Below are positions 24,479 to 33,138 of a DNA stretch of 64,000 bases, piece by piece (the stretch's first letter is position 1; each line of letters begins with the position of its first letter). The stretch comes from a bacterium (GTDB lineage Bacteria > Hydrothermota > Tepidihabitantia > SM23-42 > JAOAFX01): positions 1 through 64,000 of the forward strand of contig DASVHD010000021.1 in assembly GCA_036382775.1 (NCBI GenBank). Reading direction: 5' to 3'. Position numbers and translations under genes: made by a program. The notes under the pieces are model-generated. The model saw nothing but the letters and a program-made list of their open reading frames with translations, did no database searches and was not told the origin of the DNA.

Positions 24479-24895
24479 ATGGGCAAAAGGAAAATCTGGA
24501 TATTCATGGGCAGTAGATCCGACGAAAAGTATATGGCGGCCGCCGGGGATGTCCTGAAAAAAGAGTCGGTGCCGTTCGAAACTTATATCCATTCCGCCCA
24601 CCGGGAGCAAGACAAGATCCGGAAGCTGATCGCCCGGGCAAAAAAAGATGGGGTCGTGGCGATCATCGCCGGCGCTGGTCTAGCCGCGCATCTGCCCGGG
24701 TTCATAGCATCGGTGACCGATATCCCGGTCCTGGCCGTTCCCCTGCCGGTCTCCACGCTTGGCGGGCTGGACTCACTGCTCTCGATCGTGCAGATGCCCG
24801 GTGGCGTGCCCGTCGCGACCTTTGGTATCGGCCGGCCGGGCGCTAAGAACGCAGCGCTTTTTGCCAGTCGATTGTATCACACGATGACGACTTAG
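24479..24895 (+). CDS. purE: PurE family 5-(carboxyamino)imidazole ribonucleotide mutase / AIR carboxylase
   Basis: The product is 138 aa, slightly shorter than most PurE. The phosphate-binding start is IFMGSRSDEKYMAAAGDVLK, the catalytic His lies in SAHREQDKI, and IIAGAGLAAHLPGFIAS, VLAVPLPVSTLGGLDSLLS and QMPGGVPVATFGIG complete the active site. It makes CAIR. No PurK is in the window. AIR-using class II enzymes tend to carry S-A-H-R with a different loop, so whether it uses N5-CAIR (class I) or AIR plus CO2 (class II) is left open. AAGGAGG lies 9 nt before the ATG. Confidence 0.94.
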   Translation: MGKRKIWIFMGSRSDEKYMAAAGDVLKKESVPFETYIHSAHREQDKIRKLIARAKKDGVVAIIAGAGLAAHLPGFIASVTDIPVLAVPLPVSTLGGLDSLLSIVQMPGGVPVATFGIGRPGAKNAALFASRLYHTMTT

Positions 24896-25120
24896 TGCCT
24901 CGGTATCGTTCGTCTTCCGGGAATTTTGCCAAATATTATGAGTCTATATGAAACCATAAGAACAAGATGTATTAACTAGCGTAAAGCAAATTCGTACCGT
25001 AAGAAGCGGGCAGTGGAAAATAAAACATGAAGATTCGAAAGAGTTTATTGAGAGTAGGAGAAATCTTTGATTAATGAATAGTATGTTTAACCTGTCATTT
25101 ACTATGAGGCTGTTGAGGGT

Positions 25121-25915
25121 ATGACTTTTTCAAAAGAAGGCATTAGCTTGGCTTGCGAGGACACTTCATGTTCTGTTGTGATGCAATGCTGGAAATTTGA
25201 CACAGAAGAAGTCTTTAAGAAATATATGGGAAGCAGGGTTAAGAACCGTTTGCTTGATGCTGAAGGCACGGCGGAGTTCGTATCTCATTATGATTCTATT
25301 GCTACAACAGGTTTCGCTGAAAATGGGCTAAAAGATGTTTTTATCCGTGATTTACCTAAACAGGACTGGAGAATTGGTGAAGCTTTGGCTGAGTGCCTAT
25401 TAGAAGATACTGGTGATATTCGATTTCCTTGGAACGGGTGCAGAGATCAAAAGGTTGAAGACGCTAGTCTTCCTGGTGCTGATTTGGTTGGTTTTAAGGG
25501 TAAGGATAGGAATGTGAGGTTTCTTTTCGGAGAAGTTAAGACTTCAGTTGATGCAAATAAGCCTCCTAATGTTATGTACGGGCGTTCAGGTATGACAAAA
25601 CAACTGGAAAAATTGAAAACTTCTGAGTCTTCAAGAAAACTTCTTGTTCAGTGGTTGGGTTATAGAGCTAAAGATAAAGCATGGGATAACGACTACAAGA
25701 CGGCAGTCTTGGCCTATGTGTCATGTGTGGATAAAGTTTATCTTCAGGGAGTTCTAATCAGGGATTGTTCTCCTGTTATCAAAGATTTAGAATCGAGAGG
25801 ACATTCTTTGGATAGTGGCAAGCCTTCTGATATGGGGATAGGTCTCTGTGGTATTTATTGTTTGTGCAGTATCTCTGATTTCCCTGCTTTATTGGGAGGG
25901 GTGTCTTTATCATGA
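25121..25915 (+). CDS. Hachiman-like HamA: PD-(D/E)XK nuclease of a two-gene defence system
   Basis: The product is 264 aa. The core lies at residues ~88-145: RIGEALAECLLED (helix with Glu), then SLPGADLVGF (Asp), then FLFGEVKTS (E-x-K), matching the D...ExK order of PD-(D/E)XK nucleases and the layout of DUF1837/HamA proteins. The gene overlaps the following Ski2-like helicase gene by 4 nt, exactly the Hachiman (hamA-hamB) arrangement. In that system HamB holds the HamA nuclease inactive on intact DNA and releases it on damaged or foreign DNA. The AT-rich codon use differs from purE just upstream. The 225-nt gap before it shows no clear promoter. AbpAB is a close alternative. Confidence 0.68.
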   Translation: MTFSKEGISLACEDTSCSVVMQCWKFDTEEVFKKYMGSRVKNRLLDAEGTAEFVSHYDSIATTGFAENGLKDVFIRDLPKQDWRIGEALAECLLEDTGDIRFPWNGCRDQKVEDASLPGADLVGFKGKDRNVRFLFGEVKTSVDANKPPNVMYGRSGMTKQLEKLKTSESSRKLLVQWLGYRAKDKAWDNDYKTAVLAYVSCVDKVYLQGVLIRDCSPVIKDLESRGHSLDSGKPSDMGIGLCGIYCLCSISDFPALLGGVSLS

Positions 25916-28900
25916 AGCAACATTGGATTTTTGATGCTTTAGGTGAAGAAAAGCTGAAACAGGCTAGGCAGATAGCTGACCAATATCTTGTTTCTTGCGC
26001 AATGAAGAATGTTTGTGGTTCTCAGACAGTGATTTCTGAAGATAAGCTGAAGACTATCGAAAAAGCTTTAGAAGCTCTTGAGTTGGCAGGCATTGATTTA
26101 CAGGGCGTTGCTTTTGATCCTAAGAAGGATAAGCGTGACGACAGAGAATGTTTCCATTGGGTTTGTAGAGAAGCATTCTTTTTGATGCGAGCATTACCTC
26201 TTCCTAAAGATGAGATAGAAAGAGCAAAGCATGTGCTCAGGCTTATTTCTTTTGCATATCTGGGACAGCGGTGGGCTGATGTTAAGAGATGGCTTGATGA
26301 AACTCCTGCTGTTTGGGAAGTTAAATTAAAAGAGTCTACAGAATGGGACAAACGCCTATTCGGGGTTATCTATGATAGTTGGCTTTATCTTATAAGAAAA
26401 AAAGGATGGAGCGATTTAAACAAAGTTACAGAAAATATTGTCCGCTTAAGAGAAGAACAGAAACAATATGAGAAACAATATTTGAATGAGGATAAAAATG
26501 TTTCTGTAAAAGGTGCCGCTTGGGAAGTCGTTTCTTTATATCATTTGGCCAAAGCAACAGAACTTTTAGGCCAATACATGCTTCAAGGTACACCAAAGGA
26601 AATTCAGGAGCAACTTGATTTCCATTTTGAAAAAGGAATCTTTGGGAGCCAGAATGCCTTTTTAATGGAAATGGAAGTATTAATGAGATGGCTTCACTTG
26701 ACTTCAAAACAGATGGCATTTAATTCACTTTGGATGGTCGTTGCCAGAGTCAATTCCAGAGTTAAGACTTACGTGGAGATTATTACTAAATCAAGCAAAC
26801 CAATGTTTGAACTACTCCCTCCTCAGAGAGCTGCTATTCTTGAGCAGGGGTTACTTGAACCTGCGCATCGAGCTGTAGTTGTAGACATGCCTACTTCCAG
26901 TGGTAAAACTGCCCTTGCGGAATTTAGAATGCTCCAGGCTCTTAACCAATATCAAGACCAGCAAGGTTGGATTGCTTATGTTGTTCCAACCAGAACTCTC
27001 GTTAATCAAATCTGTGCGAGATTACGAAGAAATTTAGGGCATCCAAATTTGAATATTAAAATAGTCAAAATGAGTGGAGCTGTTGAGATTGATGGCTTTG
27101 AAGATGCGATTCTTGCAAAAGATTCTAAATTTGATGTTTTAGTTACGACTCCAGAAAAGCTTGATCTAATAATTCGTGATGACGTAGAGAAAAAAATGAA
27201 TCGTCCTCTTGCATTAGTTGTGTTGGATGAAGCGCATAATATTGGAGACAAGGAGAGAGGGCTTAAAATAGAGCTTTTATTGTCTATTATAAGACGAGAG
27301 TGTAAAGATGCAAAATTTCTTTTGCTCACGCCATACATAAAGAACAGTGAGGAAGTGGCAGGTTGGTTAGACCCTGAAAGTCCCGGCACAATAAGTTTTG
27401 AACTTTTATGGCAGCCTAACGACAGAGTTGTGGGATATGTTTTCCCTGTCAAAGGCTCTCAGCCTAGAGAATGGAAACTTTCATATAAGACATTAATGAC
27501 TTCTCATGCAACTATTGATTTGCCAGATCAGATTGCGCTAGGAGAATCAGAAACACCTTTAGATATCACTTGGTCAGATGTCAAGGGAAGTAAAACTTAT
27601 ATTACTGCGGCAGTATCAAATATATTCAAGAAACGAGGCGCGGTTATTGCAGTAGCCAGAATCATTAGGGATGCTTGGTCTTTAGCAAGGATGCTTTATG
27701 AGAATTCTTCTGATAAGCCAGTTTTAGATGAAAAAGTAAAACTTGTGCAACGATTTATCGCTGTTGAAATGGGAAATGATTTTGAACTCATAAAGATGCT
27801 AAATAGGGGCATTGGTGTTCATCACTCAGGACTATCCGATGAGATTAGGTTTTTAATGGAGTGGTTAACTGAAGAAGGTTTGATTGATGTTCTTGTTGCA
27901 ACTACGACAATTGCTCAAGGGATCAATTTCCCAGTTTCTTCCATATTTTTGGCTTCTCTTTCTTATCCATGGACAAAAAGTATGCCCACGCGTGATTTCT
28001 GGAACTTAGCGGGCAGAGCTGGAAGATTTGATCAAGAGACCCTTGGAATTATAGGGATTACTGCTGAATCAAACGAAGAAGATATAAATAAAATTAAACA
28101 ATTTGTCGGTCAAGCAGGAGAAAACCTGGTCTCTACGTTAGTAGGTCTTTACAAAGAAGCAACTAAAACTGGAGAGGTGCTCAATTTAGAACAATTAGTC
28201 TATATGCCTCAATGGTCGGCATTTGTTCAATACCTTGCGCACATCTACAGACAGAGTAAAGGGCTTACTGATTTTACTTCTAATGCTGAATTGATTATGC
28301 GACACACATATGGATATCAATGTATAAAGAAACAAGATCCGCAAGCAGCAAATGTAATAGTTCAAGCGGTAAAAACATATGCTAGAAAATTAAGCGATAA
28401 TCCGGGATTGGTTACATTGGCAGATCAGACGGGATTTTCGCCAGAAGCGGTGGGTAGCGCTATTGTTCAATTGAAGGGATTAAACTTAAATCAGGAAATG
28501 TGGAATGCTAGCAATCTTTTTGGAGGAGATAAAAGCCCGCTCAAGAACCTCGTGGGAGTAATGCTTACCATCCCCGAAGTCAAAAATAGACTAGAAGAAG
28601 TTTCAGGCGCTCATGGACTCAAAAAAGAAATGATTGCATCAATTACTCGAGATTGGGTAAATGGCGCTACAATGGAACAACTCGCAAAAAAATACTTTAT
28701 GCTTGAAGCTAATAAGAATTTTACCATTGCTTTGAGCGAATGTTGCAGCGCCATTTACGGAAAACTGACTAACTCTGCAACATGGGGTATGGCAGCGCTA
28801 CAAAAACTTCCCAATTCAGGAATAGATTTTGAAAAACTTACAACTGAACAAAAAAGAATAATAAATAATCTTCCAGCTATGATTTATTATGGGGTCAGTT

Positions 28901-29133
28901 CAGAAGAAGCACTTGTAATGCGAATGAACTCTGTTCCGAGAAGCATCGCTGATAACACAGGTAAGAAATTTAAGACTGAAATCGGCTCTATTGATAATGA
29001 GAGTCCTGCTAAAGCTGCTGACTGGTTAAATAAATTGTCTGAAGAAGCTTGGCAGACAATTATCCCTGCAGGAGTTAAAGCCACAGGTAAAGATTATCAA
29101 ATAATCTGGAAAAAATTTAACGGAATTGAATAA
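25912..29133 (+). CDS. Hachiman-like HamB: Ski2-type superfamily 2 helicase
   Basis: The product is 1073 aa. The ~290-residue N-terminal helical region is not recognised. The helicase core follows: motif I DMPTSSGKTALAEFR (~325), motif Ia VVPTRTLVNQI, motif II VLDEAHN (~439), motif III L-L-L-T-P, a second RecA domain with GVHHSGLSDEIRFLMEWL, VATTTIAQGINFP and motif VI NLAGRAGRFDQ (~700), then a helical C-terminal region of ~350 residues. This is the Ski2-like SF2 layout of HamB. The start codon overlaps the nuclease stop (ATGA), implying equal expression and a complex. hsdM starts 2 nt after its stop. Confidence 0.75.
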   Translation: MKQHWIFDALGEEKLKQARQIADQYLVSCAMKNVCGSQTVISEDKLKTIEKALEALELAGIDLQGVAFDPKKDKRDDRECFHWVCREAFFLMRALPLPKDEIERAKHVLRLISFAYLGQRWADVKRWLDETPAVWEVKLKESTEWDKRLFGVIYDSWLYLIRKKGWSDLNKVTENIVRLREEQKQYEKQYLNEDKNVSVKGAAWEVVSLYHLAKATELLGQYMLQGTPKEIQEQLDFHFEKGIFGSQNAFLMEMEVLMRWLHLTSKQMAFNSLWMVVARVNSRVKTYVEIITKSSKPMFELLPPQRAAILEQGLLEPAHRAVVVDMPTSSGKTALAEFRMLQALNQYQDQQGWIAYVVPTRTLVNQICARLRRNLGHPNLNIKIVKMSGAVEIDGFEDAILAKDSKFDVLVTTPEKLDLIIRDDVEKKMNRPLALVVLDEAHNIGDKERGLKIELLLSIIRRECKDAKFLLLTPYIKNSEEVAGWLDPESPGTISFELLWQPNDRVVGYVFPVKGSQPREWKLSYKTLMTSHATIDLPDQIALGESETPLDITWSDVKGSKTYITAAVSNIFKKRGAVIAVARIIRDAWSLARMLYENSSDKPVLDEKVKLVQRFIAVEMGNDFELIKMLNRGIGVHHSGLSDEIRFLMEWLTEEGLIDVLVATTTIAQGINFPVSSIFLASLSYPWTKSMPTRDFWNLAGRAGRFDQETLGIIGITAESNEEDINKIKQFVGQAGENLVSTLVGLYKEATKTGEVLNLEQLVYMPQWSAFVQYLAHIYRQSKGLTDFTSNAELIMRHTYGYQCIKKQDPQAANVIVQAVKTYARKLSDNPGLVTLADQTGFSPEAVGSAIVQLKGLNLNQEMWNASNLFGGDKSPLKNLVGVMLTIPEVKNRLEEVSGAHGLKKEMIASITRDWVNGATMEQLAKKYFMLEANKNFTIALSECCSAIYGKLTNSATWGMAALQKLPNSGIDFEKLTTEQKRIINNLPAMIYYGVSSEEALVMRMNSVPRSIADNTGKKFKTEIGSIDNESPAKAADWLNKLSEEAWQTIIPAGVKATGKDYQIIWKKFNGIE

Positions 29134-29135
29134 AA

Positions 29136-30662
29136 ATGCTCGACATAAAAACACTTGAGTCATGGTTGTGGGATGGGGCGTGTAGTATTCGCGGGGCGGT
29201 GGATGCGCCGAAATTCAAGGACTACATTTTGCCGCTTATTTTTGTAAAGCGCATCTCAGATGTATTCGAGGATGAGCTTAAACGCTTGAGCGATGAGTTC
29301 GGTGATGAAAAGATCGCTCATGATTTAGCGCAGAAGGATCACAAGCTTGTCCGCTTTTTTATTCCCCGGTCTTCAACATGGCCTGAGATACGCAAAAAAA
29401 CAAAGAATATCGGAGAAGAATTAACCGACGCTATCCGCGCAATTGCCAAAGAAAACCCAAAATTGCAGGGCGTAATTGATATTGTTGATTTTAACGCCAA
29501 GGTTAGCGGGCAGAGGATTATTGATGATGGGAAGCTGAGTCAGTTCATTGAAGTTATTAGCCGTCACAGAGTCGGATTAAAGGATGCTGAACCGGACATT
29601 CTTGGAAGAGCTTACGAATATCTTTTACGTAAATTCGCTGAAGGGCAAGGCCAGAGTGCGGGCGAGTTTTATACTCCCAAAGAAGTGGGCTGGGTGATGG
29701 CGTATTGTCTTGACCCGAAGCAGGGGCAGGAGGTGTATGACCCGACATGCGGTTCGGGCGGGCTTCTTGTTAAATGTCAGCTTGCTTTAAAAGAAAAAGA
29801 AAAGAAAATTTCAAAGCCGCTTCATCTTTACGGGCAGGAACAGAACTATGTTACCTATGCCATGGCCAAGATGAATATGTTTATCCATGATATGGAAGGT
29901 GATATTGCTATCGGTGATACTCTAATAAGCCCGAAGTTTCTTGATGGAAGCGCGCTTAAAAAATTCGACCTTGTGGTTGCCAATCCTATGTGGAATCAGG
30001 ATGGTTATGACACGCAGTTTTATGAAGGGGATACATTTAGCCGTTTTGACTCAGGCTATCCTCCGGCAGGATCAGCTGATTGGGGTTGGGTCCAGCATAT
30101 GTTCACATCCCTTAATGATAACGGACGCGTAGCTGTAGTTCTTGATACAGGAGCGGTTTCCCGCGGTTCAGGCAATCAAGGCTCAAACCGTGAAAAAGAT
30201 ATTCGTAAAAAGTTTGTGGACAACGACTGGATTGAAGCAGTGCTTTTACTTCCCGAAAACCTTTTTTATAACACCACTGCACCGGGTATTGTGCTTTTCC
30301 TGAATAAAAATAAGCCAAAAGAAAAGAAAAACAAAATCATGCTCATCAATGCCTCGCTTGAATTTAAAAAAGGCAGACCAAAGAATTTTATCCCTGACGA
30401 CAAGATTAAGAAAATTGCCAAGGTGTTTCACGACTGGAAAGATATAGAAAAGTTCGTCAAAATCATCGCCAAAGATGAGGCAGCTAAGAATGACTATAAC
30501 CTGAGTCCATCTCGTTATGTTGGTAACGGACAGGACGAAGAATACCGGGATGCGGAGGAGATTCTCATTGAACTTGCTGAGCTCGAACAAGATCGTGCCA
30601 AGACGGACAAAGAACTGAACAGCATATTAAAGAAGATTGGATATAAGGGATTTTTGAAATGA
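29136..30662 (+). CDS. hsdM: Type I restriction-modification DNA methyltransferase subunit M
   Basis: The product is 508 aa. The N-terminal helical HsdM_N domain (residues ~5-140) precedes the N6-adenine methyltransferase core. The SAM-binding motif is DPTCGSGGLLVK (~202), and catalytic motif IV is N-P-M-W (~283) in place of the commoner N-P-P-F/Y. FYTPKEVGWVMAYCLDPK lies before motif I, as usual for HsdM. With HsdS it methylates a bipartite target and with HsdR restricts unmodified DNA. Translation is coupled to hsdS by an ATGA overlap. It begins 2 nt after the helicase, so both systems probably share a transcript. Confidence 0.96.
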   Translation: MLDIKTLESWLWDGACSIRGAVDAPKFKDYILPLIFVKRISDVFEDELKRLSDEFGDEKIAHDLAQKDHKLVRFFIPRSSTWPEIRKKTKNIGEELTDAIRAIAKENPKLQGVIDIVDFNAKVSGQRIIDDGKLSQFIEVISRHRVGLKDAEPDILGRAYEYLLRKFAEGQGQSAGEFYTPKEVGWVMAYCLDPKQGQEVYDPTCGSGGLLVKCQLALKEKEKKISKPLHLYGQEQNYVTYAMAKMNMFIHDMEGDIAIGDTLISPKFLDGSALKKFDLVVANPMWNQDGYDTQFYEGDTFSRFDSGYPPAGSADWGWVQHMFTSLNDNGRVAVVLDTGAVSRGSGNQGSNREKDIRKKFVDNDWIEAVLLLPENLFYNTTAPGIVLFLNKNKPKEKKNKIMLINASLEFKKGRPKNFIPDDKIKKIAKVFHDWKDIEKFVKIIAKDEAAKNDYNLSPSRYVGNGQDEEYRDAEEILIELAELEQDRAKTDKELNSILKKIGYKGFLK

Positions 30663-31960
30663 TGGATTCCTCAGTTCAGATAGAAAATACGTTGTTGGAA
30701 CAATGCGATCATACTACTCTTGCAAACGAAGAGCTATTCGAATATTTGAATGGATTATGGAGAGGTAAAAAGCCACCATATGTAAATGTCAAAGTATTGC
30801 GGAATACAAATTTTAATAATGATGGGACGCTTTCTTTGGAAGATGTGGCTGAATTGCCTGTCGAAGAGAAACAGTTTAGAATAAGAAAATTAGTAGCTGG
30901 AGATATTATTTTAGAACGTTCGGGCGGCGGCCCTAAACAGCCTGTTGGCAGGGTTGTATTTTTTGATTTGCCTCAAGAAGATTATTCGTTCAGCAATTTT
31001 ACTACCTGCATCAGAGTTAAAGATTGGGAAGTCCTCAATCCAGAATTTCTTTTGTACTATCTTCTTAGTTTTTATAATCAAGGTAATACCAATGAATTAC
31101 AGCAAAGAACCACGGGTATACGTAATCTAAATTTTTCAGATTATAAGAAGATAGCGATCCCTTTGCCTATGATTAAAGAGCAAACCTCAATTATTTTTGT
31201 GCTAAGAAAACTCCAACAAGCCATTGCTCAACAGGAACAAATCATCACCAAAACCAAAGAGCTAAAACGGTCGCTGATGCACCGGCTTTTTACCTATGGT
31301 TTACGGGGCGAGGAGTTGAAAGAGACGGAGATAGGGTTGATGCCGAAAAGCTGGGTAGTGAAAAGAATAGAAAATATTGTTGAAAAAACTAGTCAAAAAG
31401 ATATGAGAAAAAAACCAGATGTTCAGTTTAAGTATATTGATGTTTCCAGCATATCAAATGACAGTTTTAAAATAACTGGAAGCACAACTTATAAAGGTTC
31501 CGAAGCTCCAAGTCGGGCAAGAAAGATTGTCAGGGTTAATGATGTTCTATTTGCTACTGTTCGGCCGACGTTGAAAAGAATTGCTTATGTGGGAAATGAA
31601 TTTGATGGTGAGATATGCTCAACGGCTTTTTGTATACTTCGAAGCGTTTCGACATTATCCAGTAGATATTTGTATTATTGTGTACAACGCGATAGTTTCA
31701 TTGAAAGTCTCGGCAAGTTGCAGAGAGGCGCAAGTTACCCAGCCATCACCGACGGGAATATAAAAGATCAGCTTATACCATTTCCGACGAGTGAAGAACA
31801 AAAGGACATTGCTGATATTCTAAGGGATATCGATAATAAAATTGATCATGAGACAGCAAAAAAAGATATGTTGCAGGAATTATTTAAGTCTATGCTTCAA
31901 CTTCTCATGACCGGTCAAGTCCGGGTCAAGGATATTGATTTTGGAGAAGCCTGTGAATAA
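30659..31960 (+). CDS. hsdS: Type I restriction-modification specificity subunit S
   Basis: The product is 433 aa with the two-fold HsdS layout. TRD1 covers residues ~1-180 (unusually direct start). The central conserved helix is at ~185-225 (LRKLQQAIAQQEQIITKT, K-E-L-K-R-S-L-M-H-R-L-F-T-Y-G). TRD2 covers ~240-385 (beginning MPKSWVVKRIENIV), and the distal helix is ILRDIDNKIDHETAKKD then LLMTGQVRV. The helices space the two half-sites. The target sequence cannot be read from the protein. TRD regions are the most AT-rich, usual for recombining specificity genes. Confidence 0.94.
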   Translation: MMDSSVQIENTLLEQCDHTTLANEELFEYLNGLWRGKKPPYVNVKVLRNTNFNNDGTLSLEDVAELPVEEKQFRIRKLVAGDIILERSGGGPKQPVGRVVFFDLPQEDYSFSNFTTCIRVKDWEVLNPEFLLYYLLSFYNQGNTNELQQRTTGIRNLNFSDYKKIAIPLPMIKEQTSIIFVLRKLQQAIAQQEQIITKTKELKRSLMHRLFTYGLRGEELKETEIGLMPKSWVVKRIENIVEKTSQKDMRKKPDVQFKYIDVSSISNDSFKITGSTTYKGSEAPSRARKIVRVNDVLFATVRPTLKRIAYVGNEFDGEICSTAFCILRSVSTLSSRYLYYCVQRDSFIESLGKLQRGASYPAITDGNIKDQLIPFPTSEEQKDIADILRDIDNKIDHETAKKDMLQELFKSMLQLLMTGQVRVKDIDFGEACE

Positions 31961-32001
31961 GATTCTCGACGCACTGCGGAGAGAATTTCAGGAGAAAAGA
32001 A

Positions 32002-33138
32002 ATGAGTAAAAAACCAACGATTAAAAATAACAAATGCTACTTAAAAATTAAATCCATTCTGGAAGAAGCCCGACACAGCGTCTATAGACATGTCAATTTC
32101 GTTATGGTTCAAGCGTATTGGAATATCGGCAGGGTTATTGTTAAGGAAGAGTTAAAAGGTAAAAGCAAAGCTGAATATGGAGAGTATCTTTTAAAGGAAC
32201 TTTCAATACGTCTAACCAAAGATTTTGGAAAAGGTTTTACTGAAACGAATTTGCGGTATATGCGATTGTTTTACCTATCATTCGAGATTGTGAACGCAGC
32301 GCGTTCACAATCTTTGCCTGACAAAATTCATCACGCACTGCGTGATGAATCTGTATCTACTCAAAAAGATGACGCAGTGCGTCGAGAATTACCAGTGGTT
32401 CGTCCGGAGCTATCATGGACACATTACCGTCTGCTCCTTAAAGTAGATCGACCTGATGTTCGTAAATTCTATCTGGATGAGTGCATAGACTCAAACTGGA
32501 GCACACGGCAATTGGAGAGGCAAATCAACTCTTTTTATTATGAGCGTCTTCTGGTAAGCAAAAATAAGAAACCTGTTAAGCGTGAGGCTGACATGCGGGC
32601 AAAAGAACTGTCTGTATCTCCTGAAGAACAGATTAAAGATCCGTATGTTCTAGAATTTTTAGGATTAAAAGAAATCTCCTATCTTAAGGAAAGACGGCTT
32701 GAACAAGCGCTGATAGATCATCTACAAAAATTTCTTTTGGAACTGGGACGCGGTTTTTCTTTTGTCGCCAGACAGATGCGCATATCCACCGAAACACAGC
32801 ATTTTTATATTGACCTCATTTTTTATAATTATCTTCTCAAGTGTTTTGTCATCATTGATCTTAAAACCAGTAAATTGACGCATCAAGATATTGGCCAGAT
32901 GGATATGTATGTCCGTATTTTTGAGGATAAAATGAAGCAGCCCGGAGATAATCCCACCATTGGTATAATTCTTTGTACGGAAAAAGACGCAACCGTCGTT
33001 AAATATTCTGTGCTTAAAGACAGCAGGAAAATATTCGCTTCAAAGTATAAGCTCTATTTGCCAAGCGAAAAAGAGTTGAGGGATGAAATTGAGCGGGAAA
33101 AACAGATATTAAGGTTATCTTTTGAGAAAAATAAATGA
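32002..33138 (+). CDS. YhcG/DUF1016-type PD-(D/E)XK nuclease-like protein inside the type I cluster
   Basis: The product is 378 aa. The DUF1016 N-terminal helical domain (to ~residue 180) includes AYWNIGRVIVKEE, LRYMRLFYLSFEI and the hallmark PELSWTHYRLLLKVD. The C-terminal nuclease domain has Q-H-F-Y-I-D-L-I-F-Y then C-F-V-I-I-D-L-K-T-S-K; the second acid is D (D-L-K) where most relatives have E-L-K. Members are often found between hsdS and hsdR, and role proposals range from recombination to defence. AGGAG lies ~7 nt before the ATG, and the gene overlaps hsdR by 4 nt. Three palindromes are embedded at residues ~95-128 without breaking the frame. Confidence 0.9.
   Translation: MSKKPTIKNNKCYLKIKSILEEARHSVYRHVNFVMVQAYWNIGRVIVKEELKGKSKAEYGEYLLKELSIRLTKDFGKGFTETNLRYMRLFYLSFEIVNAARSQSLPDKIHHALRDESVSTQKDDAVRRELPVVRPELSWTHYRLLLKVDRPDVRKFYLDECIDSNWSTRQLERQINSFYYERLLVSKNKKPVKREADMRAKELSVSPEEQIKDPYVLEFLGLKEISYLKERRLEQALIDHLQKFLLELGRGFSFVARQMRISTETQHFYIDLIFYNYLLKCFVIIDLKTSKLTHQDIGQMDMYVRIFEDKMKQPGDNPTIGIILCTEKDATVVKYSVLKDSRKIFASKYKLYLPSEKELRDEIEREKQILRLSFEKNK
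32286..32383. repeat. Three consecutive palindromes inside the YhcG-type gene
   Basis: Perfect hairpins lie at 32286-32312 (arms GATTGTGAACGC, loop AGC), 32326-32350 (arms ATTCATCACGC, loop ACT) and 32371-32383 (arms GACGC, loop AGT). All share the core (A/G)CGCA-N-(C/T)GCG(T). They lie in a poorly conserved linker of the DUF1016 domain. Confidence 0.85.

Noticed and set aside
31951-32007. Small GTG-started ORF between hsdS and the YhcG gene
   Set aside because: It has only 18 codons, overlaps the end of hsdS and the ribosome site of the next gene, and has no independent support.
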